The notes beneath the pieces were generated by a model. The model saw nothing but the letters and a program-made list of their open reading frames with translations, did not search any database and was not told where the DNA came from. DNA of 64,000 bases from Bryopsis sp. KO-2023 (lineage: Eukaryota; Chlorophyta; Ulvophyceae; Bryopsidales; Bryopsidaceae): positions 6,541,501 through 6,605,500 of the forward strand of contig BSYQ01000005.1 of NCBI GenBank assembly GCA_030272585.1. The letters run 5' to 3'. The translations under genes and the position numbers were made by a program. Positions 25,658 through 36,368 of the stretch are shown piece after piece. Each line of letters starts with the position of its first letter. Position 1 is the first letter of the stretch.

Positions 25658-26983
25658 GAGGATGGGCTTTGGTGGTTCGAGCTATTTTTCATGGGAAATC
25701 TCATTATCACAATTTGCAGGGATAGATTTACTGTCTGTGGACCAGGCAGTCAAAAACATTTAGAGAATAGTGGGGAGGGACTGGAGCTAGAAAAGGTTAG
25801 GTTTGATATAGGAAGACTTTGTTGTAAGAAAAGTCCTTTTAGCACTCTGTATCTGTTCGAACAAAACTGCATGCATGCAGTTTTGCATCATATGATGCAA
25901 TTCACATGAAGGATCAACTTGTGCCAATGCTGGCCCCAAAATCAGGGAGCTCAAATAACGTTATTCCATGTGCGCAGCTGGGATATCAATTTCAGCAGTA
26001 AGGGATCTGTGCTTTTCCAACACAGAACCAACAAATTCAAATGTAAGCAAGAATTCCTGAAATTTTGAGACTGATTGAAGCATGAATGCCAGGAAATAGA
26101 GAGTTTTGCCTGGGCCTCTTGATATCAAGAAACACATGCATGTGTTTTGGGATCCATCCATATGGATGAATCCCATCTCACAACTATATTCCTTCCAAAG
26201 CATCGAAGTGAACTCGGGAGTTAAAGACCTTGGATAAATCCAAGAAGACTTGCTCATAACAAACAGCTCTATCACACCAATTGCTTATGTCATTATTGCT
26301 TATTGCTTGTGGATTCCAAGTTTTCAAAACAAACTCCTTTGTTTTCTGTCCTGGCCATCGAGGTGGTAGACGTTCAAACCTTGCATCTCCTTAAAACTTC
26401 ATCCTATTTGCAATCTTACAAACATTTGTTGTTGCATTTCATCACCAATCTATCTCTGTTTCCGTTTGGTTGGTTCAACCTCTCGAACAAGACTGTCCAA
26501 AATACGATGAACACCAAAAAAAGAATTCACACTCTCAGTACTTTTTCCCTCCCTTGATCTGTGTTTTTTTTTCTTCCCTACTTCTTGCAAAAAACTATGG
26601 CATCTGTCTGCAGAAAAAAACAAAGAATTCATCCGTTTTCTAGTAACATCTATGCTATATTTTCCTGATACATAGAAACAAAAATTATCTCCACAAACTG
26701 GCTTTCTGCATGGGCACCTACTTCCCATCTCAGATAGCTCTTTCAGGAACAAAAAAAAGTCCCTCAAACTGATCCTTGGTCAAAATTAAAAGCATAATAA
26801 CAAAAAACAAGCAAGATACCATCCACACCGTTTCACAAATCCCTAATCTGCATATCTCTTCCCCACCCTCCTTCGTCCCAGGAAAAAACAATAATAAAGC
26901 GTGTTCCTGGATCTCATTATTCACTTATTCTCAAAAGAAAGAGCAAAAACTTGGTTTTCCTCAATGAATTGGCGTTTCAATTT
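25658..26983. other. Intergenic region with palindrome cluster
   Basis: Separates the proline-rich gene from the convergent acidic-protein gene on the minus strand. No supported coding sequence. The left part carries the dense palindrome cluster listed separately, and the right part (26300-26980) is A/T-rich and probably 3' UTR or spacer. Confidence 0.4.
25862..26168. repeat. Cluster of five perfect palindromes
   Basis: Perfect palindromes at 25862-25885 (24 bases, centre GCATGC), 25883-25900 (18 bases, centre CATATG, overlapping the first), 26117-26130 (14 bases, centre GATATC), 26130-26147 (18 bases, centre ATGCAT) and 26155-26168 (14 bases, centre CATATG). The last is embedded in a longer imperfect inverted repeat with GGGAT and ATCCC at its ends. 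Each could form a short cruciform or hairpin. Confidence 0.85.
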
Positions 26984-29787
26984 CTAGTTGAAACATGCTT
27001 TCCCAGACCTCAATCTTTCTAGATATTCTTCTCTCATGATGTATTGGCATTTTCTTGCAAATTTCAACTGTTGTTCTTGGGCCTCCCTGTTTCCAGCCCA
27101 CCTGTCAGGATATTCTTGACAAAAAGGAACCGGTTTGAAAGGCAAACCCCCCATAAAGAGACCACAATAAGTGGGCCAGTGAGAGAGAGTACTGGGTGGG
27201 GAGAAAGGAACAACCGGAGCTGGAAATCCACCAAAAATGACACTATCGCCATTTTTTCCTTGACTTTCACGAGGCCAGGCCTGAGGTTTTGGTAATGGCG
27301 ATGTCTGAGTGGAAACTGTGACAGTTTGCACTCCTGTCTCCGAATCAGGAAAAAAATCTGATCGCATCCGAAACAAAAGCAAAATTCAGCTTTGAACAGG
27401 ACTATTTTCCTACATCCGTGACTATACTATTCTCCCTTCTTAGGTCATTGCACTCGAACAAGGATAAAACTTCTTAAAAACATGAATTCCAGAAGAAGTT
27501 GGAGCAGTGAAGTGTTTCAATTATGGTTTCATTGACTGGAAAAAGCGATAAGAACAGAAAATAAATACCAAATTCGAAACTCTAGACACAATTACGCTCC
27601 TGAGGTGAATTTTTCTATATCGGTCTTTCTTTCAGTTAAAACAAAGCTGTCCTCAACTGCACCTGCATCAGATGTCTTCACCGTAGCAGTTGCATCATCT
27701 ATTCCAGGCCCCTCTGCCTGGACTTCCACATCCTGCTTTTTAGTATTCCCAACCACAGAGAGTTCCGATGGTACATCTGTCACATCATCCGGTACATCCT
27801 CCTCTTCACTCATAGACCCCAGACTGGATCCTTCACTCTCACCCCATTCCAAGCACCGCTGCCCCTTCTGCTCCATTTCCACCTCCTCAAAACAAATCTC
27901 ATCAACACTTCCTCCACTTTTGGTTTCTCTGGCCTCACTCGAAAAGCTTTTCTGTGGCAAATTTTTCAACCCTGAATCATTCTGAACATCTTGTTCATTG
28001 TCTCCTGGCTCTTCCTCTTCCATCGTCTGGGGGCCTGTGGATATTTTTCCCTCATCTGATTCCATCTCGCTTTCCTCAGAGACCCCCCATTCCCCAGTGG
28101 TCAGACTGGTTCGCTTCTCTCCCTTCGCATTCGGCTCATCTTTGTTTGCAACCATGAAAGCGGCGGCCAAATCCTTGAGTTGTTTCACAATCACCTCTCG
28201 CACCTCCATTTCAACCTCTTTCTTCCCACAACATGGCTCCACCCTGCCCACTTCTCCTTTGGTCACAATCTCTGCATAAGTTTCCCTCCTCAAGGCCTTC
28301 GATGGGGTTTTCGAAATTGGAGATGCGAGTGGCGTATGCACAACTGGGGACGAAAAGGAGGTGCTGGAAATTCCAGGATTTGATTTTATTGCAACACTTT
28401 TGACATTTGAGGACACAGCCATAGACGGAGCATTGCTATCTGGCATATTGTTGCTGATGCATCCTGATTTGCCCCCCATCCCTATTGCTGCATCTTCATA
28501 AAGCCCTGAGCTGACTTCTGGAGAGTCTCCACAAGACAAAGCAATATTTTCCAAATCCAATGTCAAAGGATTGGAGCTTGACACATTGCAGCTGCTGCCT
28601 TTCTTCTGTAGAACCTTGCCATTCCCGTCACCCTCCTCCAACTCCATAGATTTCTTTCCAACATGTGTTTCTGGAGCATTGTTCATCCCTACCACACAAA
28701 CCTTTTCTTGAAGATGGACCGGCTCCTTCTTTGTGCTGTGTTGGGTTGGGTGAGTGGGAATATCGCTGGCCTTCCCCCCTTGTGTCAACAATTGTGTGAA
28801 GGCATCCACAAAGCATTTTCTAATCTCGTTCTGGACAGAGGTCCTGCTGGCAGCTATCGATTTGTCAGAAGTTTCGACCTCTCCAGGGACCATGTCATTC
28901 CCTTCGTTTTTGGACGAAGAGTGTGGATTTTCTTCCCCAACATTTGTGCCATCTTTTTCCTCAATTTGACTTTCACATGTATCCACAGCCAAGCTCCAAA
29001 AAGAATTATCATGCTGGAGTCCATTTTTGACCCCACAATCTCCCTCTGTCAAGCATTCCTCCATCGCCACTGTTTTTGCATCAATTGGAACTGCGGCCTC
29101 AGAGGATATTACACCGCTGTCCATAGCTTTCAATTCGTTTTCCTCATGATTATGACTAATTTCTTTTCCCTTGTCTTCTTTCCCCACACAAAATCCCACC
29201 CTCATTTCAATTCCCTCTTCAATAGCAGCATCCTTGACAGACTTTGCTCCACTCGCATTGAGCCCTTCCACATTCCACTGCTCATTTATAAGCCCTTGTA
29301 TATTGGGACCCACCGGTTTCCTCTCCTCTGACTGTTTCTCTGGGAGGTGATCAATTTTCTCCACGCATGAATTGTGCCGACTGTCGACGGAATCCAGCTT
29401 ATTACAGTTAATATGATCGTTGCAAATTTTCAAAAGGAGGGCAACACCCTGCTCAAACCTACTCTCCCCTTGTTCGATCCTCATTTCCACGCTGACCCTA
29501 CCCTCATGCCTCTCAGAATCAAAACGATCATCGAGGACCTCATTCCTGACGAATTCTCCCACAGTCTCCGATTCGGAGGAGGCGCATGTGCTGTGTTCGG
29601 GGGAGGTGTCGTCGAAATAGCACAGCTCTTCCACCAATCCCTCAATCACGGCGTCTGATTCGATAGACCCCTCCTCACGCCAGCTTCCCGGCGTTGAATC
29701 GAAACAAGAGGCCGCTCCCTCTCCACACGCAAGATGGTTTGTCGGTGAGGAAACTCCGCCGCCTTTCTCGCCCTTGATCCTGATCAT
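26984..29787 (-). CDS. Large acidic low-complexity protein of unknown function
   Basis: The main minus-strand frame starts at ATG 29787 and is open to a TAA at 27592. A second coding-like segment covers 26984-27357. A possible intron from 27662 (donor GTGCAG) to 27358 joins them in phase, giving about 832 residues; otherwise the product is the 731-residue first frame alone. The sequence is rich in Glu, Ser, Asp and Gly, typical of an intrinsically disordered nuclear or scaffold protein. More conserved-looking islands are SKALRRETYAEIVTKGEVGR, VREVIVKQLKDLAAAFMVAN, and in the downstream segment HWPTYCGLFMGGLPFKPVPF and QLKFARKCQYIMREEYLERL. No domain is recognised. The donor used for the junction is weak, so the C-terminus is uncertain. 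Confidence 0.55.
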
Positions 29788-31624
29788 GGCTGATCTTCAC
29801 TCCACCTAGGGGGGCAAGCTGTCTGCAGAGAAAAGAAAACACACCGATCCATTTTGGTGTTTGTCTGTTCATATCACGGCGCTTCAATTCAACAATCCAA
29901 GCAAAGGTTCTTCCCTTCGATCAACCACCCACCCTTGTCGAGCGCCTCTAGATCTGATCGCAAACCAACCCCCAGATCAAAGGTCTCTTGAAAATTTCGT
30001 TCCTTTCTTTTCTCTTAACCACTAACACCACCAGTCCTGACGATTGCTGATCTGGGCAGTCTCACCAATAACGTTCACCTGTGCAAATTTCGCTACAGTT
30101 TCTGGCATTCTTTTGCAGTCGCATCACCAGTTCCCTATAATTTTCAGTACTTATCTAAAACAGTCGAAAGCAAGCCAGGAATGCAAACCAAACCAGTATT
30201 TATGTTTTGCAGATCTGGGGGGATTCTGGAAACTTCGTTTCTGGTGAAATTTCATGTTTTATCTTCAGTTTTGATGATGTTCTGTCAGACATTGTTTCAT
30301 GATTGAGGAAGGATATAAACCTTCCTGAATGTATGAAGGAAACTGGTGTATGCCGCTTCTTTTGTAAATAGGTCACTTTGCAGTTTCAACAGTGTGGAGT
30401 TGTTTTTGAAGTCCCCTTTCCTGAATGTTCTTCCAAGAGAGAATCAGGCGGCGGTTGAAGATAGTGAAATCTATCAGGATTTGTTTTGTTTTGATTGGTC
30501 AGCCCATCTCTTTTCCAAATCCAAATTCTTGCAAATTGCTCAGAGATTTTAATTTTTCCATTTGTATCATGAATAATCTATTCCAAACACAAAAACCTCC
30601 AAAATTGATACTGAACATAGGAGCAATTTATGTTTCTTTAGCATAACTCGAGAAATATATGGTTTTCATGGGTTTCCACACTTTTTCGTGAAATATTTCA
30701 TCATTCAGAGCATCCTGAGGCATAACTACTGAGAACACCTTTACATTTGCAATAATCGCTTTTATGAATGAAGGAAAAAAAACACCCCTCACTCCCCAAG
30801 GTTGTAATAACCCTTGAGCATCGACTTTTTTTTGTTTTTTACTGGAGTGTGCAGCAAGAAAGATGAACCTGCAGATTGGTGTGTGTGGGGTGTCCTTGCA
30901 ATACATGCCCGTCTGACTCAGCCCTGAAGCAGAGTGTGGCCAATCCAGCTACCGTTCAGAAAGTCTAGAAATTCCTAGCCTCCCAGCAAAGCTAAAGTGT
31001 TGAGAAGGTGCTAAACGTTTTCATGGGCTATCAGGGTATGATCTGGTGTCAACTCATGCCAGACTTGGAGGCTAACAGGAGCAGATTAGGGTTAATTGCG
31101 GGGACACTATTTCAAAACGTTCCATCGCTGAAAACCCAGGGCGTCAGGTGATGCTTTTGAAGCGAAACCGCCAGTGAGAGGATTCACTAGCCAGCGAATT
31201 CACCTACAGGCGGTGAAGGACGTGCGGCTTTTGTTTTTTTGGTTCACTGCGCAGCCACAATCTGCGTCGCTGCTGTTGCTGGGATGTCAAGCTTTCGCTC
31301 GGTGGCCGGTTGGCGTTTCTTCACGGGTTGGCATAGGGGTGCTTGCTTCCCCACCAATCGAAAGTTTTCTTGTTATCCCTGGCGAACCCGTTTTTCGTCG
31401 AGTTGAAAAAATCAGGGCGGCGCGGGGGCTCGATTCGGGTTCGACCCCTGAACGCCCTCATGTTGGTGACGAACAGTCGAGGAGTCAATCACTTAACTGA
31501 CCGTAACCGTGGCATTCCCGCCCCCCTTACTTATTGGCGGGCTGGTCGTTTTTCTTCACGCGCGCATATTGTCTACAGTTAACTGCCCGCGTTCAAAGTT
31601 CAACGACCTCGACAAAGAATCGAC
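29788..31624. other. Intergenic region between divergent genes
   Basis: Nearly two kilobases between the acidic-protein gene (minus) and the coiled-coil gene (plus). A short inverted repeat GGAAGG...CCTTCC lies near 30309-30327. The last 500 bases are CG-richer, consistent with a promoter or 5' UTR. No convincing exon was found. Confidence 0.4.
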
Positions 31625-33835
31625 ATGCATTCTTTCGCCACAGTGCTCAGGAGTGCAACAACGAGTCTGATGTAGGGATATCGGGCGGAAACCGCCACAG
31701 CACGTGGTGTTTTTCGTGCATTTTGAACGACTCTGCATTTTCATTTTGTTTCTACAGGGATGACTGGATCCACATCCTGCTGATAGTCTTGGGGATCAGT
31801 GTGCTTGAGTGTGGGTTCAACTGGCTGTCCAAAAAGGTACAGTGTCTGAAGTCAAATCTTCTTGCCTTTTGAAATCTCTGGAACTGTGGCCCTGCGTCCA
31901 TTGTTGAAGCTCTTGACTTCAAGCTTCCTAAGTTTTTCAATTCAATTTTGCTTGCATTTTCAATACAGAAGGCGGTACAGGCTGAGGCCAATGACCGGAT
32001 CATGGCATTGGAGGTAATTAATAGAACTTCGATTTTTTTCTCTTCTTGCATCCCTGTTTTTTTTCACTTTGCTCCATTTAGATTTTGAAAGAAAAAGCAT
32101 CAAACATAGATTGGATCATCTCATGGAAAACCTTGGACCAACCAAAAGGACATTTTTGGGTGACATCGCCACTGACTCAGTGACTCAGAGATTCAACTCG
32201 GAGTTGAATCTCTATAGAACCGCACACTTGACGGTCTTGAGAGGCTTAATTCAACAACAATCAGACATTGTTGTTCACTCACTTACAGCATTTGAAAGGG
32301 GTGTCCAACCCTCTGTCCAGCCCCCAAGTCAAATATGTGCATGTTTGATTTCACTTGGAAATGCCTTTTTGACTGGGGATCACAACAACCGATTTTCTGT
32401 ACTTGTCATCCAATAGATGCGAATCGCTGACCTGCAAACATGCGTGGACCAGCTGAGGAAGGAAAAGGTAACTTCTCAGTCAGGATAACCAGGCAGCGAT
32501 TGATGCAACTGTTGAATAGAGACTCCAACTCCATGCATCGATCCACTCATGGACCTGTTTCAAGGCTGCCATGCTCCAATCCTTCTGATTCTTTTTTTAT
32601 CCAGATGATTGTTATTTCTCAGGAGGAGATGACATGCACAGAGCTTGCGGCCACCAAATCTATGCTCTCGACTATTATCAAAGGGCAAGAAGAAGTCTTC
32701 CAGAAATGGTAGGGGGAAAAGGAAAAGGGGACCCACTGAGCCGCCACAGAACTATAAGAAAAGTAAACATAGATAACCCAGTTTCTTTTTTGTTTTCTAT
32801 TTCATTGGAACCATGAGCAAAAAGCCTGAATGGATGGTTGAAGAACAGTCCCTCATTCTTACTATCAGTATCAAGTATAGCTCCGGAAAATAAGAAATCA
32901 GCTCGCTGATGGGGAGATTTTGGGGTGTTGTGTTGTGTTTCATTTCTTTTTTCTGAATGTTTTTCTTGAAAAACATTGTATGTTGGTTTGCTTTGCTTTT
33001 CCACAGGCAAAAGCTCCTGATTGCCCAAGAAACCAAGGCTGCCAAGCAAAGGGACCAAGAAAGAGTGGTGAAAGTGGAAAGAATGCCATCCCCTCCTCAA
33101 ACTGAGTTCGATTTCCAGGTATAAGTTGATGGCAATTCATTCTACTACATGTGCAAGGACATATTGGGGAAACGAGAAAAAAAAACAGAGTCTTGCATGC
33201 GAGTTTGTAATTTGTATCCAAGATGAAACATTTAATGACCATTTATTTATACAATTTTCTTCAACCCAATTGATGACTCATATTTATAAATTTTTGGATC
33301 CATGGTAGGAGTGATTGCTGGGATTTTGTGTGTGTTTTTTTCTCCCTTTATCGATGTTTCGCTAGGTAAAGATTGTTTTTGTGCTTTTTTCAGATGCCCA
33401 ACACGAGCCAGCTGCGGAGTCCATTTGTTTTTTCTGTGGTAATGTGAACTATGACTTTTTGGTTAAGAAAACCCCAAAATTTTCGAGAATTAAACATTGC
33501 TCCATGAACACTGTGTGGAAAAGGGCTGTGGGTGGAACAATGAAGGAAAAAAAAGTGTTAAATTGCTTGATTTCGTTGGCATCAGGAATCCGAGGGAGGG
33601 ACTTGTCAAGAGGAGCCTGCAAATCGTCCCGTGGATGTTGAATGGTTGCGCGCAAGCTTTGCTCAATATATGGAAAATGTCCAGGAGGAGGATGTGGAGT
33701 CTGGGGGTTGTCCAAGTCCCGACTATGGGGTTAGTATTGTGGTTAGAAAATTTGTGGCTTTTTTTCCATATGGATTCTGATGCTGACATTCTCATGTTTC
33801 GTTTCTTCTAGGTTTGCGATCGCTCCTTTGATTAA
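31625..33835 (+). CDS. Membrane-anchored coiled-coil protein, unrecognised
   Basis: Ten exons: 31625-31671, 31758-31836, 31969-32013, 32082-32159, 32417-32467, 32605-32708, 33007-33118, 33394-33438, 33586-33729, 33812-33835, about 242 residues, all phases compatible. A short N-terminus (MHSFATVLRSATTSLM) precedes a single hydrophobic segment WIHILLIVLGISVLECGFNWL and a KKK stop-transfer. Charged heptad-like stretches follow (AVQAEANDRIMALE, MRIADLQTCVDQLRKEK, then QKLLIAQETKAAKQRDQE), suggesting a coiled coil. The C-terminus is acidic (VDVEWLRASFAQYMENVQEE). It looks like a type II or signal-anchored membrane protein. No known family is recognised. Exon 4 is the least protein-like and could be mis-assigned. 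Confidence 0.6.
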
Positions 33836-34260
33836 GTTTATTTTTTGGGGGTGGGTGGGTGGGTCGGGGGGACCAAAAAAAACCAAAAAAAACGAAACAA
33901 AAAAACAGTCAGTTTTTCAACCTTTGATGGGAGTGCATGTTTTTTTCTTTTTTGGGGAGGGGCATGTTAATTAAAAAAAGATGAAAAAAAAGAAAAAAAT
34001 ACGAAAAAAAACGAAAAAAAAACCTCGATGGGGTGCACAGAAAAAAAGATGAAAAAAAAGGGGTACTGGGATGGGTTTTTTCTTGGAGTTTTTTCGACCA
34101 CATGGTTTTTCTCCGTCAACAAAAAAAAGAGCACTTATGCCATCAAGGGGCACAGAAAGGGTTCGATTCCCAAATGCTCAAACAAATCTGTAATGATGAA
34201 ACACTTTTCTTGGTACCTTTTTTGAGAAGAATTTATTGCAATGAACAACGAAGGTTCAGG
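33836..34260. repeat. A/G-rich low-complexity stretch
   Basis: From about 33870 to 34060 the plus strand is dominated by A runs interrupted by single G or C bases (repeats of the type GAAAAAAA and CGAAAAAAA), preceded by GGGTGGGTGGGTCGGGGGG at 33849-33867. It probably includes the 3' UTR of the upstream gene. No coding sequence. Confidence 0.6.
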
Positions 34261-34500
34261 CTAGTGCCTTCTGAGTTGTTGATAATTCGTACATTTTTTT
34301 GGTGGTGGCTGTTCAATGACGATTCCTTCAATAGTATAGTTTGCGTAGTCATCAAAATCTGTTTCTTCAATGTAATATGTCGGTGAAGATGAAAAAACAT
34401 CGACTGTGCAATTCATTGACCTTACTGCGGTAAAGTCACTTTCATGGAATTTCAGAGTTTCCACAATGAAGGTTAAAATTTCTTGTTTTTCGGATTCCAT
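34261..34500 (-). CDS. Possible small protein or terminal exon, unknown
   Basis: A 79-codon frame with ATG start at 34500 and an in-frame TGA 12 bases upstream. The product is acidic and protein-like, not low complexity: it contains EILTFIVETLKFHESDFTAV and YIEETDFDDYANYTIEGIVI. It may be a complete small gene, or the last exon of a minus-strand gene using an AG acceptor just upstream of the ATG. No homologue recognised. Confidence 0.35.
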   Translation of the reverse strand: MESEKQEILTFIVETLKFHESDFTAVRSMNCTVDVFSSSPTYYIEETDFDDYANYTIEGIVIEQPPPKKCTNYQQLRRH

Positions 34501-34836
34501 GAAATTGACTCAGCCGCACTCTAGCAAAAACTCTGACCAAAAAAAAAAAACCGCCATCAGTGGCATTATTTTGGGGCTGTGGGTGAAGGGGGTGACAGAC
34601 AGGCGATGAAGGATAATTACAATAGGTCCAGTGGTTCCTTTGTACTCTCCCATTGACTTGAGACACAGTCACCTTCTAAATTCCTCCCAATTTCCCAACC
34701 GTGAATACTGGGTCCATGCCCCCCCCCCTTCAAAAAAAGAAAAATGTATCTTTTGCAGTATTGATCTCAACATCAGCAACGGAAAAACACAATTTCGGAA
34801 GTGATACAAGCAATCCTTTGGGGAGGAGTGTTCGAG

Positions 34837-35830
34837 ATGATAGACGCAATGCACGTTGTTGCTTGGACAATGGTGCTGACTTTTATCGGCCAGGCGGCAA
34901 CGGAATCTACCCCTCCCTACTTTGCTATATGCTCAGCGATGAAAGACGAGAACGAGTATGTAGCTGAATGGATAAGCCATCACGCGTCCATTGGTTGCCA
35001 GAAATTCTACGTTTTCGATCACGGCAGCCGTCCGCCTTTGAACCGGACGTTAGGCAACATCGAAACGCACAAAGCATCCATAGAAGTGGAGAGAATGGAT
35101 GGAAATGAATATTACATAGACTGGAGATCGAAAACCAAGATACGATCGCCTCAGTTGTGGGCGTACAATCAATGTCTTGCCAAGGCAAAGAGCGAAGGGG
35201 TTCGATTCCTGGCATTCATAGATGCGGACGAATTCTTCGTGCTCCAAGACGGGCACGATAAGAACATAAGGGATGTTCTCAAGGATTTTGAATCGTATGG
35301 CGGTGTTGGAGTGAACTGGCGAATGTTTGGGTCGTCGGGCCATGTGGTGAAGCCAGCAGGAGGAGTATTGACGAGCTACACCAGATGCTTGCCTCCCAGC
35401 CACGACAGCCACAACTTCATCAAGACAATCGCCAACGTTCCCTTTACAGAAAAGGTGCGAACGAAAAAAAACACGTAACGCTTGGAAACAAGGAGTTATT
35501 GTGCGTTCCTTCTCTTAAAAAAGGACACCATCAGGAAAGCCTGAATAGTTGGACTTTGTGTAGGTTGTGAATCCCCACTACTGCAAATACGTTGTTGGAA
35601 AATTTGCAGTGAGTGAGAACAAGCGGAGAGTTTGGGATAGACAATCCAAGGAGGTCTCATATCGTCGCATTGCGCTCCATCACTACGTTACAAAGTCCCT
35701 CAGCGAATTCCAAAAAAAAATGAAGAAAGGATCTGGTAGCTTGAACCACAGGTCCATGGACTTTTTTTCCACACTTGAAAGCGCCGCCACAGAATATTGC
35801 TCAAGCGGCCGCTTGCTTGAGGAAAACTGA
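34837..35830 (+). CDS. Glycosyltransferase of the GT92/GT2-like (DUF23) type, secretory pathway
   Basis: Two exons, 34837-35454 and 35564-35830, give about 294 residues. The start at 34837 yields a signal peptide or signal anchor (MHVVAWTMVLTFIGQAATES). The catalytic domain has the family pattern: AICSAMKDENEYVAEWISHH, then GCQKFYVFDHGSRPPLN, SPQLWAYNQCLAKAK, and the DxD-type nucleotide-sugar/metal site FLAFIDADEFFVLQDG. The second exon contains NPHYCKYVVGKFAV and RIALHHYVTKSLSEF with a late FF..L segment, as in GT92 C-termini. GT92 enzymes transfer galactose to glycans in the Golgi; donor and acceptor here are unknown. The length is a little short but all core elements are present. A frame open upstream of 34837 begins only with GTG, so the ATG was preferred. 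Confidence 0.72.
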
Positions 35831-36368
35831 AAGGGTGGCTTCTGGAATCGGAACGTCCAAGACATTTGAGATGTTGCTAGGGACGCCCAAATGTAAAAGT
35901 TGCAAGCTTTTCTCTCGTTACTGTTAGTCATTGTTTGAGGGATCCACTTCAGCAACACCGATTTTGGTGCCACCACAAAATGACACCAGCACTGACTACC
36001 TGAAATAGTTCTTTGCAATCATGCAAAAGCACCAATGATGCAGTAGAAATATGAAAGACAATGGAGCACACTTAATACGCAGTATTTGATGGAGATGTAA
36101 TGGACGCAATCTAGACAGGTTCAATTCTAAAAATGCACCTGGAAGGTTAAAAAGAGAGCTGGAACAATTAATTTTTCTACTTCCTGCCTGTTCATTCAAC
36201 AAAGTGTGACAGCGACCCTCATCCAGAACAGTGTCTTTGAATCTCAGGCACACAAACATACATAAACACACACAAACAGAACCCATCATCCCGGTCAAGT
36301 CTTAACTAGTCATCGGTGCTACAGAAAAATATGTCTGGAAAAAGAAGGAGAACAGATTGATGCAAAAT
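35831..36368. other. Spacer between convergent genes
   Basis: 3' flanks of the glycosyltransferase gene (plus) and the TRIP4-AlkB gene (minus). Nothing with coding character is seen. Confidence 0.4.

Noticed and set aside
28663..29331. 222-codon plus-strand frame
   Set aside because: Antisense of the large acidic-protein exon; no motif and no splice support.
31174..31500. 108-codon frame and a GGTTCGACCCC B-box-like sequence near 31437
   Set aside because: No A box at tRNA spacing and no foldable cloverleaf; the frame looks like CG-rich upstream sequence.
31758..32013. Initial thought of a BAP31-type ER protein
   Set aside because: Only a generic membrane helix plus coiled coil is shared; the BAP31 signature residues are missing.
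33849..33867. GGGTGGGTGGGTCGGGGGG as a G-quadruplex
   Set aside because: It could fold, but it lies in low-complexity 3' flanking sequence and nothing else supports a function.
34140..34180. GGTTCGATTCC resembling a tRNA T arm
   Set aside because: The bases 44 upstream are an A run, so there is no A box or D arm.
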